Shown: positions 9,705-15,127 of the stretch, one piece after another
Numbering within the stretch: position 1 is the stretch's first letter
Layout: each line of letters begins with the position of its first letter
Virus record (IMG/VR): IMGVR_UViG_3300030108_001674
Location: 1-23,093 of that record
Direction: 5' to 3' (one strand)
DNA: 23,093 bases
From: a virus
Notes under the pieces: model-generated
What the model saw: the letters and a program-made list of their open reading frames with translations, nothing else
The model's database searches: none
What the model was told of the DNA's origin: nothing
Program-made: the position numbers and the translations under genes

Positions 9705-10067
9705 ATGCCAACAATGTCAAAGGAGATCCTCAGCGGATCTACGAACGGTAGAGGCAAAAAAGTAACTGGAACCGACACATCAGGGGCAGTTACACTTCAC
9801 ACAGTGACAAGTGGTGGTAGTGGAGCGGACATAGATGAAATTTTCATCTACGCGACGAATACGTCGGCATCGCAAGTGAAGCTAACTATAGAGTTTGGTG
9901 GGACCACGTCTCCAGATGACCACATTGTCGCAAACATTCCAGCAGAGACGACGGTCTTAGTCGTGCCTGGGCTTATTCTCAAGGGAGGAGTTGTGGTCGA
10001 AGCATTTGCTGGAACTGGCAACGTCATCACTTGCCACGGTTTTGTTAACCGAATCGACATTAGCTAA
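9705..10067 (+). CDS. Small Gly/Thr-rich structural protein, 120 aa
   Basis: ATG 9705 is preceded by AGGA at 9694-9697 with about seven bases of spacing; the site overlaps the end of the fibre-like gene. The protein is a small predicted beta-sandwich: polar N-terminus, a flexible TSGGSGAD stretch, then strands (IFIYATNTSASQVKLTIEFGG) ending in a hydrophobic segment without a membrane helix. The strand-turn layout recalls the two proteins at 11159 and 11532 (an X-I-X-NTx-A-V-hydrophobic core), so all three may share a fold, but similarity of this one is weak. Its TAA shares one base with the ATG of the next gene, implying translational coupling. Virion-associated role is inferred from position; family unknown. 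Confidence 0.8.
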   Translation: MPTMSKEILSGSTNGRGKKVTGTDTSGAVTLHTVTSGGSGADIDEIFIYATNTSASQVKLTIEFGGTTSPDDHIVANIPAETTVLVVPGLILKGGVVVEAFAGTGNVITCHGFVNRIDIS

Positions 10068-10945
10068 TGGCTAGGCGTACACGAATCCCCGGACCGATTG
10101 CTCAAGATCAAAGCTTGGGCAACACTAACGAACGTGTTCCGCAGGGTATCAGTAAGTGGGTCAGCGTCGACCCATCTGATGGTTCATGGACGGTGTATGA
10201 CCCCAACAGCACACTTGTATCTTCTTCTACGTCGACATCCGGGTTCCGCTTTGCTGTGGACAAGGACAAGAACTCTTCGTCGTATAGATGGACTGCTAGT
10301 AATCAGGGGTCAGTTCGGTGGCATAAGCCGTTGATTGGTCCAGACGGTCAAACACTTACATGGGCCGATTTCTTCAGCATGGAAATCTTGATCGAATGTA
10401 CCGCAAGAAATGCAAACAATGGTAGCACCGGGGTGGTACGCGACTACCATGGGGTGATGGTTGGTATTGGCGGAAATGGCGTAACAAACGCCACAAGTGG
10501 TATTAAGTGGGTGGGCCAAGCAGCAACGCATCAGTTTGCCAGCTTGACTGACGGTTCCGGCCTGAAGAGCATAATCGGCGGTACAAGCGGGATCAGTAAC
10601 GACCATTCGTCTACGTGCAAGAAAGTATATGGAGTAATCTCAGCGCCGGTCGATGGCACTGATGCGGACGGCAACCCACACACCATGCACACCTACTCTT
10701 TGTGCTTGGATGCTAACAACAGAATCACAAATAACGGCGATGATGCTATCCAGCCTAACCTTCAGGGCCATGAGTACACAAGCTCGGATAATCTGTATCT
10801 ATTTGTTGGCAGCACTTATGCTGCAACTACAAGTCTTTCAAGCGGTGAGAACCCTGAAGCTACCTGGAAGATCTGGTATCGGCTCAGCGCAGCGCGCGAT
10901 GGTCTCAACCCAACTTACATCCCTGGCGGCGGCGAAAGCGGCTAA
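10067..10945 (+). CDS. Putative virion surface/fibre-associated protein, 292 aa
   Basis: ATG 10067 overlaps the stop of the preceding gene by one base and has no clear Shine-Dalgarno site of its own, so translation is probably coupled. The 292-residue product starts with a basic MARRTRIPGPIAQDQ arm and continues as a Ser/Thr/Gly/Asn-rich globular protein with scattered Trp and Tyr (for example FRFAVDKD, SVRWHKPLIGP, WADFFSMEILIECTARN, ATWKIWYRLS), which suggests a beta-jelly-roll or lectin-like domain. It ends in a Gly-rich tail (YIPGGGESG). No signal peptide or catalytic motif is seen. Such proteins at the end of a fibre cluster often contribute to receptor binding, but I do not recognise the family and the role is inference only. 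Confidence 0.8.
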   Translation: MARRTRIPGPIAQDQSLGNTNERVPQGISKWVSVDPSDGSWTVYDPNSTLVSSSTSTSGFRFAVDKDKNSSSYRWTASNQGSVRWHKPLIGPDGQTLTWADFFSMEILIECTARNANNGSTGVVRDYHGVMVGIGGNGVTNATSGIKWVGQAATHQFASLTDGSGLKSIIGGTSGISNDHSSTCKKVYGVISAPVDGTDADGNPHTMHTYSLCLDANNRITNNGDDAIQPNLQGHEYTSSDNLYLFVGSTYAATTSLSSGENPEATWKIWYRLSAARDGLNPTYIPGGGESG

Positions 10946-10963
10946 TCACTTCAAGGAGAAATC

Positions 10964-11155
10964 ATGAAGGATTTCATCGACCAACTTTTTTGCTCACAGA
11001 AGCGCATCTCTTGGCGACGACTGGCTGTGCTCACTCTCGGAACCGTACTGCTGGCAAGCGGCTTGCTTGATTCTGAGCAGTGGCTGTATCTCGGCCTTGC
11101 TTATATTGCTGGCGATTCCGCCGAGAAGGCAATGAGCGCAATCTCGAAGAAGTAG
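10964..11155 (+). CDS. Small membrane protein, holin candidate, 63 aa
   Basis: A strong AAGGAG lies just before ATG 10964. The 63-residue product has a charged N-terminus (MKDFIDQLFCSQKRISWRR), a hydrophobic helix (LAVLTLGTVLLASGLL, about residues 20-35), a short acidic turn (DSEQ), a second moderately hydrophobic segment (WLYLGLAYIAGDSA, about 40-53) and a lysine-containing tail ending KK. Two short membrane segments with a charged tail is the layout of class II holins, and a lysis set lies just downstream. Two structural genes and the lysine-rich gene lie between it and that set, so it could also be a virion membrane-interacting protein. Holin is a candidate, not a recognised family hit. 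Confidence 0.75.
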   Translation: MKDFIDQLFCSQKRISWRRLAVLTLGTVLLASGLLDSEQWLYLGLAYIAGDSAEKAMSAISKK

Positions 11156-11158
11156 TGA

Positions 11159-11530
11159 ATGGCCTTTGTAACCACCAAGTTTGATGATGCGACCACATTT
11201 AAGATCGCATACAACGCTCAAATCACGAACAGTGTGACAAATAATCTCACTAGTGGTTCTGGTGTTCTGTACTCCGTGAAGATCGAGAACACCAACGATG
11301 CTGCTGTGTTCATCAAGATTGCGAATGCCATCGCGGCAACGTCAGGGACAACAGCACCAGACTGGGTATTCTCTTGCCCTGCGGCAAGCACCTATACCTA
11401 CGAGATCCCTGGTGGGGTCGCGTATGATCACTTGTCTTGCTGGGCCACTGAGACTGCTGATGAGAGCAACAATCAGGCACCCAGTGTCAGCGGCAACGAA
11501 GCCGTCAAAGTAACGATCTTGGTGGGTTGA
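11159..11530 (+). CDS. Structural-like protein, first of a tandem paralogous pair, 123 aa
   Basis: ATG 11159 follows the previous stop by three bases; GAAG-type purines in the end of the previous gene may serve as ribosome site. The protein contains LYSVKIENTNDAAVFIKIANA near residues 38-58, then PDWVFSCPAASTYTYEIPGG, then a Trp in LSCWATETADE, and ends in VKVTILVG. The next gene product has the same order of elements (MYLIQIDAT, CYVKIIDASGG, PELVLYAPLGQITTYVISGG, LSLWAVQTA) and ends in VKVTILSS. The two are clearly related by descent. The compact all-beta look fits a decoration or fibre-accessory protein; no family name is recognised. Confidence 0.8.
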   Translation: MAFVTTKFDDATTFKIAYNAQITNSVTNNLTSGSGVLYSVKIENTNDAAVFIKIANAIAATSGTTAPDWVFSCPAASTYTYEIPGGVAYDHLSCWATETADESNNQAPSVSGNEAVKVTILVG

Positions 11531-11531
11531 T

Positions 11532-11924
11532 ATGGCTACTGTGAGCACAACAGTTCTTGGTGATCTGGCTGGAAAGCTAATCATCAATGATGATGCCGAT
11601 ACCACTGCTGCTGTAGATGTGACTGGTACTACTGGATCGATGTACTTGATTCAGATTGACGCGACTGCGGGCACACCGACGACTGCTGAGCCTGCTTGCT
11701 ACGTCAAAATTATCGACGCTTCTGGCGGTGTCACTGGTGGTGGAGGGAGTAGCTCTACGCCTGAACTGGTGTTGTACGCTCCACTCGGTCAGATAACCAC
11801 TTACGTCATCAGTGGTGGCTGGGCATTCTCTGCTGGTCTCAGTCTCTGGGCTGTTCAGACCGCTGCGGTGGCTGGAGACGATTCTCCTACCGCTGATGTT
11901 AAAGTTACGATTCTATCCTCATAG
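11532..11924 (+). CDS. Structural-like protein, second of a tandem paralogous pair, 130 aa
   Basis: ATG 11532 lies one base after the TGA of its paralogue, with only a weak GGTGGG upstream, so translation is probably coupled. The 130 residues match the preceding protein in layout: an N-terminal beta region (VLGDLAGKLIINDDADTTAA), a core strand with a longer loop (ATAGTPTTAEPACYVKIIDASGGVTGGGGSSS), then a domain with an ITTYVISGGWAF strand and LSLWAVQTA, and a C-terminal VKVTILSS. The Gly/Ser-rich loop near residues 68-76 is an insertion not present in the neighbour. There are no catalytic motifs or membrane segments. Tandem duplication followed by divergence suggests exposed, adaptable virion proteins; this is inference. 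Confidence 0.8.
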   Translation: MATVSTTVLGDLAGKLIINDDADTTAAVDVTGTTGSMYLIQIDATAGTPTTAEPACYVKIIDASGGVTGGGGSSSTPELVLYAPLGQITTYVISGGWAFSAGLSLWAVQTAAVAGDDSPTADVKVTILSS

Positions 11925-11932
11925 GTGAAATT

Positions 11933-12148
11933 ATGTACCAAAGTAAAATTGCATGGGCTCGAACTCAACTCAACTCTAAGTTTGGCGATAAGTCTGGAGG
12001 CATTCGTGCTCTTCTTGGCGTGATTCGTGAGCTTGAAACTAAGATTTCTAAACTTGAAGCAGACGCAAAGGCTAAAAAATCTAAGCCTGCTGCCAAGAAG
12101 CCTGCTGCCAAGAAGCCTGCCGCTAAGAAGTCTACAGCCAAAAAGTAG
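11933..12148 (+). CDS. Small protein with coiled coil and histone H1-like PAAKK tail, 71 aa
   Basis: ATG 11933 has AGGTGA a few bases upstream, right after the previous stop. Residues 1-30 are mixed (MYQSKIAWARTQLNSKFGDK), residues about 25-48 form a short heptad-like amphipathic helix (IRALLGVIRELETKISKLEADAK), and residues 49-71 are almost only Lys, Ala, Pro, Ser: KSK followed by PAAKK three times and STAKK. Such tails resemble the C-terminus of histone H1 and of bacterial AlgP/HC1-type proteins, which bind nucleic acid without sequence specificity. The gene lies between virion and lysis genes, so it may coat or condense DNA in the particle, bind host nucleic acid, or contact acidic partners. 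Function is inferred from composition alone. Confidence 0.75.
   Translation: MYQSKIAWARTQLNSKFGDKSGGIRALLGVIRELETKISKLEADAKAKKSKPAAKKPAAKKPAAKKSTAKK
12086..12145 (+). repeat. 15-bp coding tandem repeat (PAAKK units)
   Basis: Four 15-base units end the preceding gene: two identical copies of CCTGCTGCCAAGAAG (12086-12100 and 12101-12115), a third with two silent-position changes (12116-12130) and a degenerate fourth (12131-12145, STAKK). The stop codon TAG follows directly. Identical DNA in the first two units points to recent slippage or unequal recombination, so unit number may vary between related phages. Confidence 0.9.
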
Positions 12149-12161
12149 TTACTATCATCAT

Positions 12162-12232
12162 GTCGATCACTGCTTGTTGAGCGGCATGGTTTTAGTTGAT
12201 TTGTGTAGTGTAGTGATCGACTTCAACAAGAG
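12162..12232 (+). promoter_or_regulatory. Interleaved inverted repeats before a lysis-region gene (possible RNA switch or operator)
   Basis: In the 90-base gap between 12148 and 12239, arm A GTCGATCACT (12162-12171) is perfectly complementary to A' AGTGATCGAC (12212-12221), and arm B CTTGTTGA (12173-12180) to B' TCAACAAG (12223-12230). The order is A-B-A'-B', so the two stems are interleaved: they could form a pseudoknot or, more likely given the one-base linkers, alternate with each other. B' overlaps the AAGAG (12228-12232) that I take as ribosome binding site of ATG 12239, so B-B' pairing would hide it while A-A' pairing would free it. As DNA the same arms could be protein binding sites. 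No T run follows, so it is not a terminator. Confidence 0.55.
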
Positions 12233-12238
12233 TTTGGA

Positions 12239-12637
12239 ATGTTCAAGATGGAACCAGTAACGCTTACGACAATCACTGTTCTGGCAGCCCTGGGTGTCGG
12301 CTTCGGCGCTGGATGGGGCCTGAAGCCTGATGCGGGCGTAAAGGCGCTTGAGGCGCAAACAGAGGCGATTGAGGCCTTGAATGAGGGCAATCAATCACTC
12401 GTAGAAAAGGTACAAGAGGTTTCCGTCGAGGAAGCCAAGCGAGAAAGTGCCATCGCCAACAAGCTCACTGATCTGCCACCTCCATGCATCAAGGAGGTTG
12501 GGGGGGATCCCATGTCTCTGCAATGCATGTGGGCACTGTGTATCCGCACAGGTGAAACAGATAAGCAACGATGCGAGCCGTCTAAGTTGACCGACAAGCT
12601 TCTAGGGTCTTATAGTTGTCCTGAGACCGCTGAATAG
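12239..12637 (+). CDS. Membrane-anchored coiled-coil protein with Cys-rich end, spanin-like candidate, 132 aa
   Basis: ATG 12239 is preceded by AAGAG at 12228-12232; a second in-frame ATG at 12248 is less well placed. Residues about 6-28 (PVTLTTITVLAALGVGFGAGWGL) form one membrane helix, followed by a long polar helix with heptad character (VKALEAQTEAIEALNEGNQSLVEKVQEVS) to about residue 75. A C-terminal part has a PPP motif and five cysteines (CIKEVGGDPMSLQCMWALC, then RCEPS and YSCP). N-terminal anchor plus periplasmic coiled coil is the plan of inner-membrane spanins; the Cys-rich end would be stabilised by disulfides outside the cytoplasm. It starts the lysis block and follows the unusual inverted repeats. 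Spanin assignment is tentative, with no family hit recognised. Confidence 0.75.
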   Translation: MFKMEPVTLTTITVLAALGVGFGAGWGLKPDAGVKALEAQTEAIEALNEGNQSLVEKVQEVSVEEAKRESAIANKLTDLPPPCIKEVGGDPMSLQCMWALCIRTGETDKQRCEPSKLTDKLLGSYSCPETAE

Positions 12638-12651
12638 GACTGAGGTGTACT

Positions 12652-12960
12652 GTGGAAATCAAAGATCTTGCAGTTCCTGGACTGACCGTCATCTTCGCGG
12701 CGGGTGTATCGTTCGCGTCACTTGAGTCTGCGGCCCAAGATGTAGAGGAACTCGACAAGCGAGTGACTGTTCTTGAAAGCAAGAAGGCGACGAGCATGAC
12801 TCACCAAGAGGTGGTCGATGTCAAGATTGAGGGTGTTGAGAAGCGTCTGGATAAGATGGAAGACATTGTTTCTAAGATGCTTGAGAACCAGCAACACCAG
12901 GCTGTCAACATCGCCCAGATCTGCCAGGCCACAAACGCCAACTGTAGCAGCGGTAACTAA
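12652..12960 (+). CDS. Small membrane-anchored coiled-coil protein, 102 aa
   Basis: The GTG start at 12652 has GAGGTG at 12642-12647 with good spacing. A hydrophobic segment near residues 6-24 (LAVPGLTVIFAAGVSFASL) is followed by an amphipathic, heptad-rich stretch (VEELDKRVTVLESKK, then VDVKIEGVEKRLDKMEDIVSKML) up to about residue 85 and a tail with two cysteines (QICQATNANCSSGN). The N-terminal helix could be an anchor or an uncleaved signal. It sits between the spanin-like gene and the YkuD-like gene, 14 bases after the former and one base before the latter. The layout suggests a partner in envelope disruption or holin regulation; this is inference. Confidence 0.75.
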   Translation: MEIKDLAVPGLTVIFAAGVSFASLESAAQDVEELDKRVTVLESKKATSMTHQEVVDVKIEGVEKRLDKMEDIVSKMLENQQHQAVNIAQICQATNANCSSGN

Positions 12961-12961
12961 T

Positions 12962-13549
12962 ATGCGCCCTGAGATCCTCGATTACGCTGAGTCGCTCGGC
13001 TACAAGGTCTTCGAGTCTGGGGCCTACAACGTCAACATTATTGGCGTCCGCTCAGTCGATCATAAGGCCAACAGCTTCGACGATGTCATTCACTGTGTCT
13101 TCAAGGACGAGGATGATCAGTGGGTACACAAGTCATGGGCCTGCACGACTGAGCCCGGTAGCTACTGGCTTGAAAACCCTACGAATGTCAACGGCACCGC
13201 CATTCTTGTCCCAGGCCAGTATCGAGGCGTGTGGAAGATCGACAAGCATCAAGGGAAGTACGATGCGCTCTGCCAGAGAAACGGTAAGGTCAAGACTTAT
13301 CGTGACAGCAATAAAGACGACATCGTTGATTGTGATGTGGAGTCTATTACTGAAGGCTTCTATGGCATCAACATTCACAAGGCCGGGGCACACTCGACGC
13401 AAGTAGATCGATGGTCTGCTGGCTGCCAAGTCTTCGCGAACGCAGAAGACTTCTCTGAGTTCATGGACATCTGCTACAAGGCCAGAGACAAGTGGGGCAA
13501 CTCATTCAGCTACACGTTGGTGCCTGAAGAAGCCAAACGAGTGGTCTGA
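12962..13549 (+). CDS. YkuD-like (L,D-transpeptidase fold) cell-wall enzyme, endolysin candidate, 195 aa
   Basis: I start at ATG 12962, one base after the previous stop, because the longer in-frame extension overlaps most of the upstream gene. From memory, the sequence matches a common phage protein type with NVNIIGVRS near residue 23, a conserved middle (TTEPGSYWLENP, then GTAILVPGQYRGVW) and GINIHKAG followed by WSAGCQVF. His139 and Cys155 in the S-A-G-C context correspond to the His and SxGC elements of the L,D-transpeptidase (YkuD) active site, which acts on peptidoglycan stem peptides by acyl-Cys chemistry. No signal peptide is seen, so export would need the holin. In its place among TM-coiled-coil genes it is the best endolysin candidate; hydrolase versus transpeptidase activity cannot be told from sequence. 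Confidence 0.8.
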   Translation: MRPEILDYAESLGYKVFESGAYNVNIIGVRSVDHKANSFDDVIHCVFKDEDDQWVHKSWACTTEPGSYWLENPTNVNGTAILVPGQYRGVWKIDKHQGKYDALCQRNGKVKTYRDSNKDDIVDCDVESITEGFYGINIHKAGAHSTQVDRWSAGCQVFANAEDFSEFMDICYKARDKWGNSFSYTLVPEEAKRVV

Positions 13550-13857
13550 TGGAGGCTATCGTTGATTCCTTGTTGGCCGATGGTCATCTCGGTATCTTCG
13601 CGGCTTTTCTCGTGTTCCAGTTCATCACGATGCAGAAGCGCCTGGACAAGCTCGTAGAGGGCTTCCAAGAGCAGATTGAAGAGATCCGTAAGGACTACGA
13701 CGACCGCATTGAGAAAATACGTGAGCGGTACGACCGAGTCATTCAAGAGTATCGGAACAACGCCGATAGTCAGTCTAAAGACTTTTTGATCGCACGGACC
13801 AAGGTACACAACGACATCGTGTCTCGACTCGACCGCATTTTAGATCGAGACAAGTAA
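13549..13857 (+). CDS. Membrane-anchored coiled-coil protein, spanin/holin-like candidate, 102 aa
   Basis: ATG 13549 shares its A with the TGA of the YkuD-like gene (TGATG), so the two are translationally coupled. Residues about 12-28 (GHLGIFAAFLVFQFITM) are a single membrane helix; residues 30-80 are highly charged, with a heptad pattern (KRLDKLVEGFQEQIEEIRKDYDDRIEKIRERYDRVI) predicting a strong coiled coil. The tail is polar (RTKVHNDIVSRLDRILDRDK). This is the typical build of an Rz-like inner-membrane spanin, and coupling to the wall-acting gene supports a lysis role. No nested o-spanin with a lipobox is seen. Family is not recognised by sequence. Confidence 0.78.
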   Translation: MEAIVDSLLADGHLGIFAAFLVFQFITMQKRLDKLVEGFQEQIEEIRKDYDDRIEKIRERYDRVIQEYRNNADSQSKDFLIARTKVHNDIVSRLDRILDRDK

Positions 13858-13868
13858 GGAACACAGCC

Positions 13869-14357
13869 ATGCCATCACCAGCAGAAACGCCCGCAAATGT
13901 TGACCTCGCCAATTTAGACATCGGACCAGAGCCCCCAGAGCTTTCAGAAACGCTCGGTGTTGCTTCAGACATCACTGCTGCTGCTGATGCGGCGAAGTCG
14001 CTGGGCGGTGAACATGCGCCCATGGTGGCCGTTGCCCTGGCGGGTATGGCCGTGGCCGGTGGCTCAAAGGCGTTCAAGCTGTACCGTGACTGGGCTGAGC
14101 AAAAGCATGAACGGGAGATGAAGAAGCTTGAGATCGAGTCTCAGAATCAGGGTCTTGAGGGTCAGCAGCCTCCTCCTTGTGCAGCCAAGTGTGCAGCCAT
14201 GCAAGCAGAGATTGAAGGTCTCAAGGCCAAGCTTTCAGGCATTGAGAAGAAGACATCCAGCATCTCTGCCGACTTCGATGGCGACGATGTTGATCGTCAG
14301 ATGAAGCGGATGAAGAAGCGTGTTGATGAACTGTTCGAGATTGTTGAGAAGGGCTAA
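13869..14357 (+). CDS. Small protein with central membrane helix and C-terminal coiled coil, 162 aa
   Basis: ATG 13869 has AAGGA about nine bases upstream, after the previous stop. The N-terminal 45 residues are acidic and Pro-rich (PAETPANVDLANLDIGPEPP). Residues about 50-68 (HAPMVAVALAGMAVAGGSKAF) form a membrane helix. The rest is charged with a coiled-coil pattern (WAEQKHEREMKKLEIES; MQAEIEGLKAKLSGIEKK; RQMKRMKKRVDELFEIVEK) interrupted by a PPPCAAKCAAM turn with two cysteines. It is the last gene of the plus-strand block and its stop overlaps the stop of a minus-strand gene by four bases. It could be a holin-like or envelope-associated protein; no family is recognised. Confidence 0.78.
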   Translation: MPSPAETPANVDLANLDIGPEPPELSETLGVASDITAAADAAKSLGGEHAPMVAVALAGMAVAGGSKAFKLYRDWAEQKHEREMKKLEIESQNQGLEGQQPPPCAAKCAAMQAEIEGLKAKLSGIEKKTSSISADFDGDDVDRQMKRMKKRVDELFEIVEKG

Positions 14358-14647
14358 ATCAGCTTACTGATTAACGTCAGGACGGAAAGGACTAATGCCG
14401 CAGAAGAAAAGATCATCGCTCGTCTATTGGCACGCCAACTGCGCTCAACACCATGTCGCTTTACTTCAAACTCGAAGTGCTGCTCAGGCGTCCAGTCAGG
14501 AATCTTCTGAGTGTACTCAGGACACTTCCGGTGCTCCCACACAGCGTCCTCAGGAACGTCAAGGCCTCGATACATCAAGCAGACACCTGCCTGTTTGCTG
14601 ACACCGTCGTAGGATTTGAAGAATCCACATCGTCCGCATCGAGCCAT
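14354..14647 (-). CDS. Small Cys-motif protein with C-terminal membrane anchor, 97 aa
   Basis: The minus-strand frame starts at ATG 14647 just downstream of an intrinsic terminator, with only a weak purine stretch as ribosome site, and ends at 14354, overlapping the end of the plus-strand gene. The N-terminus MARCGRCGFFKSYDGVSKQA plus GVCLMYRG and RKCPEY puts four cysteines (4, 7, 23, 42) in a spacing suited to bind one metal ion. A charged linker follows and the last 20 residues (AMIFSSAALVLSVLTLISKLI) form a membrane helix. A zinc-knuckle head on a tail anchor is unusual in such a small protein. Because it lies antisense to nothing but its own tail and has coherent motifs I regard it as real; function is unknown. 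Confidence 0.6.
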   Translation of the reverse strand: MARCGRCGFFKSYDGVSKQAGVCLMYRGLDVPEDAVWEHRKCPEYTQKIPDWTPEQHFEFEVKRHGVERSWRANRRAMIFSSAALVLSVLTLISKLI

Positions 14648-14660
14648 AGGTCACTCTACC

Positions 14661-14698
14661 AAAAAAAAACTGACAGAGAGCCCCACGCCCCCTGCCAG
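14661..14698 (-). terminator. Intrinsic terminator, minus strand
   Basis: Read on the minus strand, CTGGCAG (14698-14692) pairs with CTGTCAG (14676-14670) over 7 bp with one G-U pair, around a G-rich 15-base loop, and is followed directly by nine T (14669-14661). It would end transcription coming from the small Cys-rich gene at 14736-14924. Just upstream in the same direction, 14711-14727 holds a perfect CTCACCA/TGGTGAG hairpin with a three-base loop. Confidence 0.65.
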
Positions 14699-14735
14699 CA
14701 TTTCTTCATTACCCACTCACCATGCTGGTGAGAGA

Positions 14736-14924
14736 TCAGTCTACTGCGTTCATGATTTTTCGGCAAGACTTACAAGTAATAGCCATCCGATCTGGGCTGT
14801 GAAAGACCTCTTCAACTGACCTACCGCAAAGCGTTTTTGTAGGCTCCGGCGTCTTCTTCCAGAAAAGAAGGAAGCATGGCTTTCTGTGCTCTTTGGTTTT
14901 GTGCATCTTCTTACTTGTCGCCAT
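14736..14924 (-). CDS. Small Cys/His-motif protein, 62 aa
   Basis: I prefer ATG 14924, with GAGAAG upstream, over an in-frame ATG at 14960 that lies within the preceding terminator. The basic N-terminus (MATSKKMHKTKEHRKPC) is followed by an LFWKK segment, then KTLCGRSVEEVF and ITCKSCRKIMNAVD. The CGR...CKSC arrangement matches a type of tiny phage and bacterial protein in which a Cys-x-Arg turn and a C-terminal CxxC pair probably hold zinc; these are common but unassigned. It follows two transcription stops and is followed by another, so it may depend on its own promoter or on read-through. Moderate confidence that it is translated. Confidence 0.55.
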   Translation of the reverse strand: MATSKKMHKTKEHRKPCFLLFWKKTPEPTKTLCGRSVEEVFHSPDRMAITCKSCRKIMNAVD

Positions 14925-14943
14925 ATCAATGTACTTCTCACAT

Positions 14944-14980
14944 AAAGAAACCCCGCTCAAGTCGTGACTCTCAAGCGGGG
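14944..14980 (-). terminator. Intrinsic terminator, minus strand
   Basis: On the minus strand CCCCGCTTGAG (14980-14970) and CTTGAGCGGGG (14961-14951) form an 11-bp stem with two G-U pairs, an 8-base loop, and the tail TTTCTTT. On the plus strand the two G-U positions become C-A mismatches and there is no T tract, so the direction is minus. It is the second stop after the DUF2589-like genes. Confidence 0.75.
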
Positions 14981-15030
14981 TCAGGTTTAATCCACGGGAT
15001 TAGTTGGCAGCCCCAGCCTATCTGAGGTTA

Positions 15031-15120
15031 CCAAAAGTAAACCCTGCACCCCCACCCGGTAGGAATCGCCCATGCTCAACCCCAGGCATGGGATTAGACG
15101 ATGTGGGTGGGGGTGCAGGG
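15031..15120 (-). terminator. Large nested stem-loop with T-rich tail after the DUF2589-like gene
   Basis: CCCTGCACCCCCACCC (15042-15057) and GGGTGGGGGTGCAGGG (15105-15120) are perfect 16-bp inverted repeats. Inside, ATCG (15065-15068)/CGAT (15099-15102) and CCCATGC (15069-15075)/GCATGGG (15086-15092) add two more helices, giving one long rod with small internal loops. On the minus strand it begins eight bases after the stop codon of the gene ending at 15128 and is followed by TTTACTTTT, so it can act as a terminator; its size and nesting are more than a terminator needs. The rest of 14925-15127 holds a small TAATCC/GGATTA hairpin (14988-15002) and no gene that I can see. Confidence 0.7.
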
Positions 15121-15127
15121 GGGTCGC

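Noticed and set aside
12086-12145. 15-base repeats as CRISPR or regulatory repeat array
   Set aside because: They are contiguous, in frame and encode PAAKK units; there are no spacers.
12818-12961. Longer N-terminus for the YkuD-like protein
   Set aside because: The extension is basic, low-quality sequence in another frame over the coiled-coil gene; ATG 12962 directly follows that gene's stop and gives the family-like start.
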